Below, piece after piece: positions 1 through 7,809 of a stretch of DNA of 64,000 nucleotides. Position 1 is the first letter of the stretch. Each line of letters opens with the position of its first letter. The stretch is from positions 310,001 to 374,000 of the forward strand of contig JAGQRW010000004.1 of NCBI GenBank assembly GCA_020425085.1. Reading direction: 5' to 3'. This DNA is from Paracoccaceae bacterium (GTDB lineage Bacteria > Pseudomonadota > Alphaproteobacteria > Rhodobacterales > Rhodobacteraceae). The position numbers and the translations under genes were made by a program. Below the pieces are notes generated by a model, which saw only the letters and a program-made list of their open reading frames with translations, did not search any database and was not told where the DNA came from.

Positions 1-13
1 GGTTTCAGGCGCG

Positions 14-29
14 GATTTTGCGCAAAATC
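14..29. promoter_or_regulatory. Perfect palindrome upstream of the Lrp/AsnC gene
   Basis: A perfect 16-bp palindrome, GATTTTGC followed by GCAAAATC, lies about 80 bases before the start of the Lrp/AsnC gene. A TATAAT-like hexamer sits at 70-75, between it and the gene. Lrp/AsnC regulators are dimers that often bind AT-flanked palindromes near their own promoter, so an autoregulatory operator is a reasonable inference. The upstream neighbour is outside the window and the site could serve it instead. Confidence 0.35.
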
Positions 30-111
30 ACGCATAATTGTGTGTATTTTCGCGCGTTTTTCTTGATACTATAATGTTAACCGCAATAATTCCGCAGCCA
101 ACACCGATCCG

Positions 112-567
112 ATGCTTGACCAGACCGATTCTCTTTTGTTGCAGGCCCTGCAAACGAACGCCCAACTGACGGCGCAGGAGCTTGGCGACATCCTCAACCT
201 TTCCGCCTCACAGGCCGGGCGTCGGCGACAGCGGTTGGAGGAGGAAGGCTATATCACCGGGTTTCGCGCCAGCCTTGATCCGGTTAAACTGGGGCTGAGT
301 GTGCAGGCGTTCATTCAGGTCTCGATGGTGACGCATTCGCCGGATGCGGCGCGGTCATTTCAGGCGCTGATCCGCGCCCGCCCCGAGGTTGTCAGCGCCT
401 GGACCCTGACAGGTGAGGCCGATTACCTGTTGCGTGTCTATTGTGGTGATCTAAGTGAATTGAACAGGCTGGTGCACGAGGTTTTCCTGCCACATGAAGC
501 AGTGGCACGGGTTCAAAGCCAGATCGTCATGCACCAGACCAAGCCCGACGCACCGCTACCGATCTGA
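112..567 (+). CDS. Lrp/AsnC family transcriptional regulator
   Basis: A 151-residue protein of typical Lrp/AsnC length. The N-terminal AsnC-type helix-turn-helix spans about residues 4-60 (LLQALQTNAQLTAQELGDIL, then a recognition helix rich in Arg). An alpha/beta ligand-sensing RAM domain follows at about 70-145 (VVSAWTLTGEADYLLRVY). Such proteins act as dimers or octamers that sense an amino acid or related metabolite. The antiporter gene starts 8 bases after the stop, so the two are probably co-transcribed, which would tie the regulator to cation/proton exchange or to its own control. The effector cannot be read from the sequence. Confidence 0.9.
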   Translation: MLDQTDSLLLQALQTNAQLTAQELGDILNLSASQAGRRRQRLEEEGYITGFRASLDPVKLGLSVQAFIQVSMVTHSPDAARSFQALIRARPEVVSAWTLTGEADYLLRVYCGDLSELNRLVHEVFLPHEAVARVQSQIVMHQTKPDAPLPI

Positions 568-575
568 GGGGAAGA

Positions 576-2474
576 ATGGAAGATTTCCTGTTTCAGTCCA
601 CCATCTATCTGGGTGCCGCCGTCATCGCGGTGCCGGTTGCCAAACGCCTCGGGCTAGGCTCGGTGCTGGGGTATCTGATTGCTGGCGTGGTGATCGGCCC
701 TTTGATCGGTCTGGTCGGATCGGAAACCCAGAACCTGCAGCATTTCGCCGAATTCGGTGTGGTGATGATGTTGTTCGTGATCGGCCTGGAACTGGAACCG
801 CGCGCACTTTGGGACATGCGGCATCGGCTGATCGGGCTGGGTGGCTTGCAGGTTTCCCTGACCACCGCACTGATAGCTGCGATTGCGGTGATACTTGGCC
901 AGCCCATATCGGTTGGCATCGCCATCGGCATGGTGCTGGCCCTGTCATCAACCGCCATCGTGTTGCAGACCCTGACGGAAAAGGGGCTGATGCATACCGC
1001 AGGCGGCAGGTCCAGCTTTTCGGTGCTGCTGACCCAGGATATCGCGGTGATCCCGATGTTGGCGCTGATCCCGCTGATGGCGCTTCAGGGTTACAACAAC
1101 GACGTGAACGAAGTCAGCACGGCGCAACATTCAATGTCGCTGGTCCGAGGACTGCCCGGCTGGGGTGTGGCACTGGTGACGCTGGCCGCAGTGGCCGCGA
1201 TCATTTTTGGCGGGCATTATCTGACGCGGCCATTGTTTCGCTTCATCGCCTCGGCGCGGCTACGCGAGATGTTCACCGCAGCAACCCTGCTTTTGGTGAT
1301 CGGCATCGCGCTTTTGATGACGCTGGTCGGCCTTTCTCCGGCGCTTGGCACCTTTCTGGCAGGCGTGGTTCTGGCCAACTCGGAATTTCGCCACGAACTT
1401 GAAAGCGATATCGAACCGTTCAAGGGCCTGCTGCTCGGGCTGTTTTTCATCACTGTTGGCGCGGGCATTGATTTTGATATCCTGTTTGGCGATTTCATCC
1501 GCATCCTGTCGCTGACGCTGGCGGTGATGCTGATCAAGGCATTGGTACTGCTGACACTGGCACGGATTTTCAAGCTGAAGGGCCGCGATCAGTGGCTGTT
1601 CACGCTTGGCCTGGCACAGGCGGGTGAATTCGGCTTTGTGCTGCTGGCATTCAGTGTTCAAACCAACGTGCTGCCGCTTGAACTGTCGAAATCACTTTTG
1701 TTGGTGGTTGCACTTTCGATGCTGCTGACCCCGGCGCTGTTCATCCTTTATGACTGGGTATCGAAACGCGCCAAGGAAACCGTGCCTGCACATCCGGGTC
1801 AACCCGCGGATGAAATCGACGAGACTGCACCGATCATCATTGCCGGTGTCGGCAGGTTTGGTCAGACCATCAACCGCATGATCAGCATGAACGGGCTGAA
1901 AACCACGGTGCTTGATCATAATATCGATACCATTCTGGCGCAGCGCAAATTCGGCATGAAGGGGTTTTATGGCGATCCCACCCGCCCCGAACTGATGCAG
2001 GCGGCAGGTCTGATGAAGGCGGAAATTCTGGTGGTCGCCGTCGATGATCAGGATGCGGCGGTCAAATTGACAAAGCACGCGCGACGGGTACGCCCGGATA
2101 TTCACATCATCGCCCGCGCCTATGACCGGGCGCATGTTTACCGCCTGTATCAGGCGGGGGCCAGTCAGATCGTGCGTGAAACCTTTGACAGTTCCATCCG
2201 GGCGGGGAAATACGCGCTGATGAAATCGGGAATTCCCGCCTATGACGTTGAAACCGCCGCATCGGATTTCTACGACCTCGACCGTCAGTTGCTAAAGGAG
2301 ATGTCATCACTTTGGGATCCCAACGTGCCGATCACCGAGAACAAGGCGTTCATGGAACGGGCGCGGGAACTGAACTCGCAATTCATAACCGCGCTTGACA
2401 AACGCGACATCGCAGCCAGCGAAGAACCCCCCGAAGCAGCGGCTGAAAGACCCGCGATCGAACATTCGACGTAA
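576..2474 (+). CDS. KefB/KefC-type cation:proton antiporter (CPA2) with RCK domain
   Basis: A 632-residue inner-membrane protein. Residues about 1-390 form a Na+/H+ exchanger (CPA2) domain with some 12 hydrophobic segments. A cytoplasmic RCK/TrkA-N Rossmann domain starts near residue 407 with the nucleotide-binding loop GVGRFG. The family exports K+ or Na+ in exchange for protons; Kef members are gated by glutathione adducts and NAD(H). No KefF/KefG partner quinone reductase is adjacent. The C-terminus carries an acidic, Ala/Glu-rich tail (AASEEPPEAAAERPA). The start ATG has GAGGGGAAG just upstream. KefB versus KefC, and the transported ion, cannot be settled from sequence alone. Confidence 0.88.
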   Translation: MEDFLFQSTIYLGAAVIAVPVAKRLGLGSVLGYLIAGVVIGPLIGLVGSETQNLQHFAEFGVVMMLFVIGLELEPRALWDMRHRLIGLGGLQVSLTTALIAAIAVILGQPISVGIAIGMVLALSSTAIVLQTLTEKGLMHTAGGRSSFSVLLTQDIAVIPMLALIPLMALQGYNNDVNEVSTAQHSMSLVRGLPGWGVALVTLAAVAAIIFGGHYLTRPLFRFIASARLREMFTAATLLLVIGIALLMTLVGLSPALGTFLAGVVLANSEFRHELESDIEPFKGLLLGLFFITVGAGIDFDILFGDFIRILSLTLAVMLIKALVLLTLARIFKLKGRDQWLFTLGLAQAGEFGFVLLAFSVQTNVLPLELSKSLLLVVALSMLLTPALFILYDWVSKRAKETVPAHPGQPADEIDETAPIIIAGVGRFGQTINRMISMNGLKTTVLDHNIDTILAQRKFGMKGFYGDPTRPELMQAAGLMKAEILVVAVDDQDAAVKLTKHARRVRPDIHIIARAYDRAHVYRLYQAGASQIVRETFDSSIRAGKYALMKSGIPAYDVETAASDFYDLDRQLLKEMSSLWDPNVPITENKAFMERARELNSQFITALDKRDIAASEEPPEAAAERPAIEHST

Positions 2475-2554
2475 CGTAACACAGACGCATCGGCCTTGAG
2501 CAACCCGGAACCTGTGCTAGTCTTGAACGCAACAACCAGCGATGGAGGCCAGTC

Positions 2555-4174
2555 ATGCCGCCCTTGAACCCCCTGACCCAGCTTGAAACCCACGAGGTAA
2601 TGAACCAGCCCGCTGCTCGCCCCGATCTGGATCTGTGGCAGAACGACAAAATCCTGCGCCACTATGCCGAACAGATGGGGGCCGATCAGTCCGATCTTGG
2701 CCATTTCGGCAGCAAGCTCGGGCATGAGGATATGCGCAAGGCCGGGCGCGACGCAAACCGTTACCCCCCGGAACTGAATATTTTCGATGCGTCCGGGCGG
2801 CGGATTGATGAAGTCAGCTTTCACCCCGCCTATCACCGGTTGATGGATTTCGGCCTGACCAATGGCTATGCCGCCCGACCGTGGGAGGACAAGCCGGGCC
2901 GCCATACCAACCATGCCGCCATGGTCTACATGATGGCCGAGGTCGAACCCGGCGTTTCCTGCCCGATGACCATGACCTACGCCGCCAAACCGGCGCTGGA
3001 GGCCAGCCCCGTGATTGCCGCCGAATGGATTCCCCGCCTGTTGAGTCGCCGCTACGATCCGGCGGCGCGCCCGGTCGAGGACAAGAGCGGCGTGACCATC
3101 GGCATGGCGATGACGGAAAAACAGGGCGGCAGCGATGTTCGCGCCAACTCCACCATCGCCACACCCGATGGCGATGGCTATCTGTTGCGCGGCCATAAAT
3201 GGTTCTGCTCGGCACCGATGTGCGATGCCTTTCTGACGTTGGCGCAGGCCGAGGGCGGGCTGACCTGTTTCCTCGTGCCGCGCTGGACCCCGGACCGGCA
3301 ACGCAACGGCATTCAGGTGATGCGCCTGAAGGACAAGCTGGGCAACCGCGCCAATGCCAGTTCCGAGATCGAATATCACGACGCCTTTGCCTGGCGTCTG
3401 GGGGATGAGGGCAAGGGGGTGAAAACCATCGTCGAAATGGTGCATCACACCCGGCTTGATACCGCGATGGCCCCCGCCGGACTGATGCGCGCCGCCCTGT
3501 CAGAGGCGCATTGGTGGGTCGAAGGGCGTACCGCTTTTCAGCGCCGCCTGATCGACCAGCCGCTGATGCGATCGGTGCTGGCCGACATGGTACTGGAGCA
3601 TGAGGCGACCACCGCCATCGGCATGCGCGTCGCCAAGGCGTTTGACGGCGACAGCGCGACCGACCGCGCCTTTTCGCGCATCGCCGTGGCGCTGGCCAAG
3701 TTCATTTCCAACAAACGCTGCCCGAATTTCATCTATGAGGCGATGGAATGCCTTGGCGGCATCGGCTATGTCGAAGAAAGCCCCCTGCCCCTGCTGTACC
3801 GCGAAGCGCCGCTCAATTCGATCTGGGAAGGGTCGGGCAACGTAATCTGCCTTGATATCCTGCGCAGCCTGACACGTGAACCGCTGGCGGGCGAGGTACT
3901 GTTTGCCGAGATAAACGCCGCCAAGGGTGCTGACCGGCGCTTTGATGACGCACTGAAGGCGTTTCACAGCCGCTGGCCCGGTCTGGCACCCGAATCCGAG
4001 GCGCGCTGGTTCGCCGAACGCCTGGCAGTGCTGCTTCAAGGCTCGATCCTGCTCAGGCACGCACCGGACGCCATCGCCGACGGGTTCATCGCCACAAGGG
4101 TTGCGGGCGAACAGGGCTGGGTTCTGGGCGCGGTATCATTGGGCGATACCGGCGGCATACTGGCGCGGCTCTAG
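2555..4174 (+). CDS. aidB: AidB-like acyl-CoA dehydrogenase
   Basis: At 539 residues it matches the length of E. coli AidB (about 541), longer than ordinary acyl-CoA dehydrogenases (about 380). Visible motifs include the FAD-domain signature [13 protein letters not shown] and the C-terminal [20 protein letters not shown] and [10 protein letters not shown] segments typical of AidB. AidB is a tetrameric flavoprotein induced by alkylating agents that binds DNA; its in vivo reaction is uncertain. Here it stands alone, with a strong GGAGG site 8 bases before the ATG. Its 3' end overlaps the convergent cobT stop by 4 bases. Assignment to the AidB subfamily is confident, the DNA-protection role less so. 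Confidence 0.85.
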   Translation: MPPLNPLTQLETHEVMNQPAARPDLDLWQNDKILRHYAEQMGADQSDLGHFGSKLGHEDMRKAGRDANRYPPELNIFDASGRRIDEVSFHPAYHRLMDFGLTNGYAARPWEDKPGRHTNHAAMVYMMAEVEPGVSCPMTMTYAAKPALEASPVIAAEWIPRLLSRRYDPAARPVEDKSGVTIGMAMTEKQGGSDVRANSTIATPDGDGYLLRGHKWFCSAPMCDAFLTLAQAEGGLTCFLVPRWTPDRQRNGIQVMRLKDKLGNRANASSEIEYHDAFAWRLGDEGKGVKTIVEMVHHTRLDTAMAPAGLMRAALSEAHWWVEGRTAFQRRLIDQPLMRSVLADMVLEHEATTAIGMRVAKAFDGDSATDRAFSRIAVALAKFISNKRCPNFIYEAMECLGGIGYVEESPLPLLYREAPLNSIWEGSGNVICLDILRSLTREPLAGEVLFAEINAAKGADRRFDDALKAFHSRWPGLAPESEARWFAERLAVLLQGSILLRHAPDAIADGFIATRVAGEQGWVLGAVSLGDTGGILARL

Positions 4175-5187
4175 CCGTCGCTGACCCCGGCCTCAGCAAA
4201 GGTTGCCATGCCGGAATGACATGCCAGCGCCGCCTGCATCACCGCAATCGCCAGTGCAGCACCGGAACCTTCGCCCAGGCGCATACCCAGCGACAGTAGC
4301 GGTGCCTTGCCCAGGGCGTCCAGCAACCTGCCATGCCCTGCCTCGGCCGAAATATGACCCGCCACGCAATGATCGAGCGCACCGGCCTGGCAGCGTTCCA
4401 ACACCGACAACGCGGCCGTAGCGATAAACCCGTCCATGATGACCGGAATGCGCAGCATCCGCGCCCGCGCCACCGCACCCGCCATCGCCGCCAGTTCACG
4501 CCCGCCAAGACAGCGAAGGATTTCAAGCGGATCATCAAGAACTGCCGCATGCCTTGCCAACCCCCGGCCTACCACATCGGCCTTCAGTGCTAACCCCTCA
4601 TCACTGACACCGGTGCCGCGACCGACCCATTCCCGTGCCTTGCCGCCAAAAAGCGCGTTGGCGATTGCCGCTGCCGATGTGGTGTTACCGATGCCCATCT
4701 CACCTGTTACCAACAGATCGGCATTGCCATCGACACTGTCCCAGCCAACGGACAGGGCGGCAACAACTTCTGCCTCGGTCATCGCCGCAGTCTGGGTGAA
4801 ATCACCGGTCGGACGGTCAAGATCCAGCGCATGCACGGTCATGGCAGCACCAAAACAGCCAGAAAGCTGGTTGATTGCCGCCCCGCCCGCCTGAAAATTA
4901 CCAACCATCTGGGCTGTGACTTCGGCCGGAAACGCCGACACGCCCTGCGCCGTGATGCCGTGATTACCGGCAAATATCACCACCTGTGGCGATTTGATCT
5001 TTGGGGCGGCCTGACCGCGCCAGCCGGCATACCAGATTGCCAGATCTTCAAGCCGCCCCAGCGCCCCCGGCGGTTTGGTCAGTTGCATGTTGCGTTCCGT
5101 CGCCGCGATCTGCGCGGATTGATCGGATACGGGCAAATCAGCAAGCAAGCTGCGAAAATCGGCAAGCGATTGAAACGAGGCGGCCAT
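4171..5187 (-). CDS. cobT: Nicotinate-nucleotide--dimethylbenzimidazole phosphoribosyltransferase
   Basis: A 338-residue CobT. It transfers ribose phosphate from nicotinate mononucleotide to 5,6-dimethylbenzimidazole to make alpha-ribazole phosphate for the lower loop of cobalamin. The signature [13 protein letters not shown] lies in the middle, and the C-terminal [17 protein letters not shown] segment holds the region of the catalytic glutamate. The N-terminal [15 protein letters not shown] is also characteristic. It faces cobS divergently, an arrangement common in alphaproteobacteria, so the roughly 90-base spacer probably holds both promoters. That spacer is too short for a cobalamin riboswitch. 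Confidence 0.95.
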   Translation of the reverse strand: MAASFQSLADFRSLLADLPVSDQSAQIAATERNMQLTKPPGALGRLEDLAIWYAGWRGQAAPKIKSPQVVIFAGNHGITAQGVSAFPAEVTAQMVGNFQAGGAAINQLSGCFGAAMTVHALDLDRPTGDFTQTAAMTEAEVVAALSVGWDSVDGNADLLVTGEMGIGNTTSAAAIANALFGGKAREWVGRGTGVSDEGLALKADVVGRGLARHAAVLDDPLEILRCLGGRELAAMAGAVARARMLRIPVIMDGFIATAALSVLERCQAGALDHCVAGHISAEAGHGRLLDALGKAPLLSLGMRLGEGSGAALAIAVMQAALACHSGMATFAEAGVSDG

Positions 5188-5277
5188 AGGGTATTCTTTC
5201 CAAATTAGCGTTTGTATCGGTGACTGTTTAGCGCCATTCCTTTGAATGAAAAGGGCATAATTCCGAAAGGCAGAGCA

Positions 5278-6048
5278 ATGTATCAGGGTTCCGGAAACAA
5301 GGGCTTTGCGCCCGGCGACATTCTGGTCGCCCTAGGCCTGCTAAGCCGAATTCCGGTGTCGGTCGATCCTGAATTGGCCGTCACCCGCGCCGCCACCGCA
5401 ACCTGGGCCTATCCACTGGTCGGTGCGGTGCTGGGCGGTCTGGCCGGGCTGGTCGGTTCTATTCTGCTGGAATTGAACCTGCCCTCAGGCATGGCGGCTG
5501 CGCTGGCGCTTGGTGTTCTGGTACTGCTCAGCGGTGCGATGCACGAGGATGGGCTGGCCGATTGCGCCGACGGGCTTGGCGGCGGTCATGACCGCGAACG
5601 ACGCCTGGAGATCATGAAGGACAGCCGCATCGGCGCATTTGGCGCGGTTGCGCTGGTGATTGTCCTTTTGGCCCGATGGGCCGGTCTTGGCAGCCTTGCC
5701 CCGGTCGGTCTGTTCTGGCCAATGCTGGCAATCGGAGCGGTTTCGCGCCTGCCGATGATTCTGGCGATGTACGGGATGCAGCCCGCCCGCGCGGACGGCT
5801 TGTCGGCAGGCGTCGGCACCCCTCCGCCCGGCTCGGTACTGGCAGCCCTGGGGATTGGCCTTGCGATCGCAGTTCTGACCCTTGGCGGTGTCGGCTTTCT
5901 GGTCCTGCTCATCGCCTGCCTTGCGCCACTGCCGTTGTTCTGGCTGGCACAGGAACGAATCGGCGGGCAGACCGGTGACATCCTGGGCGGCAGTCAGCAA
6001 CTGGCCGAGATTGCGGCGCTGGCAACTCTGGCGGCCTGGTCGGTCTGA
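5278..6048 (+). CDS. cobS: Adenosylcobinamide-GDP ribazoletransferase
   Basis: CobS joins alpha-ribazole (made via CobT) to adenosylcobinamide-GDP in the inner membrane, the last assembly step of adenosylcobalamin. The 256-residue product is very hydrophobic, with the conserved acidic motif [15 protein letters not shown] and [12 protein letters not shown], both diagnostic. I chose the ATG at 5278, preceded by GAAAGG at 8-9 bases, over a TTG at 5242 that would add 12 unconserved-looking polar residues. It is divergent from cobT. A 12-bp palindrome (GGGTGATCACCC, 6054-6065) follows the stop and may act in 3' processing or termination. Confidence 0.94.
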   Translation: MYQGSGNKGFAPGDILVALGLLSRIPVSVDPELAVTRAATATWAYPLVGAVLGGLAGLVGSILLELNLPSGMAAALALGVLVLLSGAMHEDGLADCADGLGGGHDRERRLEIMKDSRIGAFGAVALVIVLLARWAGLGSLAPVGLFWPMLAIGAVSRLPMILAMYGMQPARADGLSAGVGTPPPGSVLAALGIGLAIAVLTLGGVGFLVLLIACLAPLPLFWLAQERIGGQTGDILGGSQQLAEIAALATLAAWSV

Positions 6049-6156
6049 AATCGGGGTGATCACCCGTCAGTTAAGTCGAGCCTGCGCAATGAAAAACCGC
6101 GCATCCGAACCCAGGCGCGCGATCAGTCGTTCATTCAGTCGGGTGATGGTCGGCGG

Positions 6157-6669
6157 TCAGGCCGCGCGCGACACCAATACATCATCAACCCGTTGCTGGG
6201 CGCGAAGTTCATCAACCCCGTCCACGGCGGCAACCTCACGCGTCAGGCGTTCCAGTGCTGCTTCATACAACTGCCGCTCGGAATAGCTTTGCTCGCGCTG
6301 ATCGTCGTTGCGATGCAGATCGCGCACCACTTCGGCGATCGAGATCAGGTCGCCGGAATTGATCTTCTGTTCATATTCCTGTGCGCGACGCGACCACATG
6401 GCGCGTTTGACCCTGGCGCGGCCCTTGAGCGTATCCATGGCCCGTCCCACAATGTCAGGACTGGACAAGCCGCGCATTCCGACCGAATCCACCTTGTTGG
6501 TGGGAACCCTCAAGGTCATCTTGTCCTTTTCAAACGAGATCACGAAAAGTTCCATCATGAAACCGGCGATTTCCTCTTCCTCGATGGAAACGATCCTGCC
6601 GACACCATGCGACGGGTAGACGACATAATCATCAGGGCTGAAATCGGTGGGCTTCCGGGTCTTGGTCAT
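6157..6669 (-). CDS. carD: CarD family transcriptional regulator
   Basis: A 170-residue CarD/CdnL protein. The N-terminal RNA-polymerase-interaction domain (residues about 8-65, with DYVVYPSHGVGRIVSIE) binds the RNAP beta subunit. The helical C-terminal domain (MWSRRAQEYEQKINSGDL onward) contacts the promoter upstream fork. It stabilises open complexes at rRNA and many other promoters. The start at 6669 has GAGGAAG 7 bases upstream and begins MTKTRKPTDFSPDD; an upstream in-frame ATG would add 12 basic residues. It is the last gene of the helicase-S4-ferredoxin-CarD series, separated from fdxA by 322 bases that include a nested inverted repeat. Confidence 0.93.
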   Translation of the reverse strand: MTKTRKPTDFSPDDYVVYPSHGVGRIVSIEEEEIAGFMMELFVISFEKDKMTLRVPTNKVDSVGMRGLSSPDIVGRAMDTLKGRARVKRAMWSRRAQEYEQKINSGDLISIAEVVRDLHRNDDQREQSYSERQLYEAALERLTREVAAVDGVDELRAQQRVDDVLVSRAA

Positions 6670-6991
6670 GTGTTTTCTTCCTCGCTTATGCCCGATCCGG
6701 TGCATGTCCGGATGTTTCAGGCCGTCAAAACCACCGATGGGCCCAAGTGGGGGGTCCAGAACGGTGGCTATCGGTTCAAAAACGCATCCTCAAAACGATC
6801 AACATCGTGTTGATATCCTGTCGGATGCGAATATCAGTTACTGGTAATATAGCACAAACTCTGCCCGTCTGAAAGTGCTGCACCGCAGAACCCGCGAAAT
6901 TCTTGCCGATCGACTGTCAGATCACGATGCTGAAGGGCAGAAATCCGATGCCAAAGGCAAAACTTCGGCTTTTTTCAGACGAATCGCCGCG
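6670..6991 (-). promoter_or_regulatory. Gene-free spacer fdxA-carD with nested inverted repeats
   Basis: No plausible gene fills this 322-base gap. It carries the 3' end of the fdxA transcript and the promoter/leader of carD. The notable structure is a nested dyad: an inner inverted repeat ATCAACA-TCG-TGTTGAT at 6798-6814, enclosed by an outer pair CGCATCC (6783-6789) and GGATGCG (6823-6829). It begins about 110 bases before the carD start. It could be an operator or a leader hairpin in carD mRNA. No canonical promoter hexamers stand out. Confidence 0.35.
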
Positions 6992-7330
6992 TCAACCGCC
7001 ACTGCCGGGCTTTTCCGAGAAATAATTTTCCAGCTTGCCGGATTCGCCGTCGCGTTCGGCAGCCTTCGGCAGTTCATCCTTTTTGGTGACGATAACCGGC
7101 CACAATTCCGCATATTTGCGGTTGAACTCGACCCATTTATCGGCTTCCGGTTCGGTGTCTGGCTTGATTGCCTCGACCGGGCATTCCGGTTCACAAACGC
7201 CGCAGTCGATGCACTCATCCGGGTGGATCACCAACATGTTCTCGCCTTCGTAAAAGCAATCGACCGGGCAAACCTCGACGCAATCGGTGTATTTGCAGGC
7301 GATGCATGCGTCGTTGACGATATAGGTCAT
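6992..7330 (-). CDS. fdxA: 7Fe ferredoxin (3Fe-4S / 4Fe-4S)
   Basis: A 112-residue FdxA-type ferredoxin. The N-terminus holds the first cluster motif (Cys 9, 12, 17 and 21: [19 protein letters not shown]), followed by a canonical [16 protein letters not shown] motif for the [4Fe-4S] cluster. The remaining C-terminal 50 residues are the typical long tail of Azotobacter FdI-like ferredoxins. It is a soluble electron carrier whose partner is not identifiable here. Its position between the S4 protein and CarD is a recurrent alphaproteobacterial arrangement. Confidence 0.95.
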   Translation of the reverse strand: MTYIVNDACIACKYTDCVEVCPVDCFYEGENMLVIHPDECIDCGVCEPECPVEAIKPDTEPEADKWVEFNRKYAELWPVIVTKKDELPKAAERDGESGKLENYFSEKPGSGG

Positions 7331-7427
7331 CTCGTGAACCTTTCGGAATTTGCGATCTGGCCGCGTACTGCATCTGCTGGGCTATGTATTTTTGTTTCCG
7401 ACGACATTCAAGTGCGCGGCTCGGATT

Positions 7428-7808
7428 TCAGCCAGCCAGTTGATCCTTAAAGGCGCTGATAGCCTTGCGGTCGCGCTTGTCAGGACGGCCCAAGATTTCG
7501 CCGTTATCCGGTTCTGCCGACTTTTGCTTTGCCGCCGCAGCGGAAAGATCCTTGTAAAGCAGGGCCGCCTCCGCTGCCGGGCCGCGCCTGGTGCCGATCG
7601 CCAGAACCCGCACCACCAGAATTTCGTCTCCGCGCGAAAAGGTCAGGGTATCGCCCGGATGAACTAGCTGCGATGCACGCCGCACCAGGTTTGAGTTCAG
7701 ACGCAGACCGCCGGAATTCACCAACCTGGTGCAAACGGTGCGCGTCTTGAAAAATCGCGCATGCCACAGCCATTTGTCCAGCCTGCATCCAGGGACACCG
7801 GCTACCAT
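7428..7808 (-). CDS. S4-domain RNA-binding protein (Hsp15-like)
   Basis: A 126-residue protein. The S4 RNA-binding fold covers about residues 7-70 (CRLDKWLWHARFFKTRTVCT, then GDTLTF). It ends in a basic tail (GRPDKRDRKAISAFKDQL), as in heat-shock protein 15 (HslR), which rescues 50S subunits carrying nascent chains. Its ATG lies one base after the helicase stop, so translation is probably coupled. Pairing of an RNA helicase with an S4 protein suggests a shared ribosome or RNA-quality role. That role is inferred. Confidence 0.85.
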   Translation of the reverse strand: MVAGVPGCRLDKWLWHARFFKTRTVCTRLVNSGGLRLNSNLVRRASQLVHPGDTLTFSRGDEILVVRVLAIGTRRGPAAEAALLYKDLSAAAAKQKSAEPDNGEILGRPDKRDRKAISAFKDQLAG

Positions 7809-7809
7809 G

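Noticed and set aside
494-1402. A 302-codon plus frame overlapping the antiporter
   Set aside because: It lies in another frame of the KefB-type gene, is Arg/Gly-rich without motifs and has no independent start signal.
2285-3448. A 387-codon open frame on minus opposite the AidB gene
   Set aside because: It is fully antisense to a gene with strong family motifs, has low-complexity His/Gly/Ala composition typical of GC-rich shadow frames and no ribosome site.
5188-5277. Cobalamin riboswitch between cobT and cobS
   Set aside because: Only about 90 bases separate the divergent starts, too short for a B12 riboswitch of roughly 200 bases, and the B12-box pattern was not seen.
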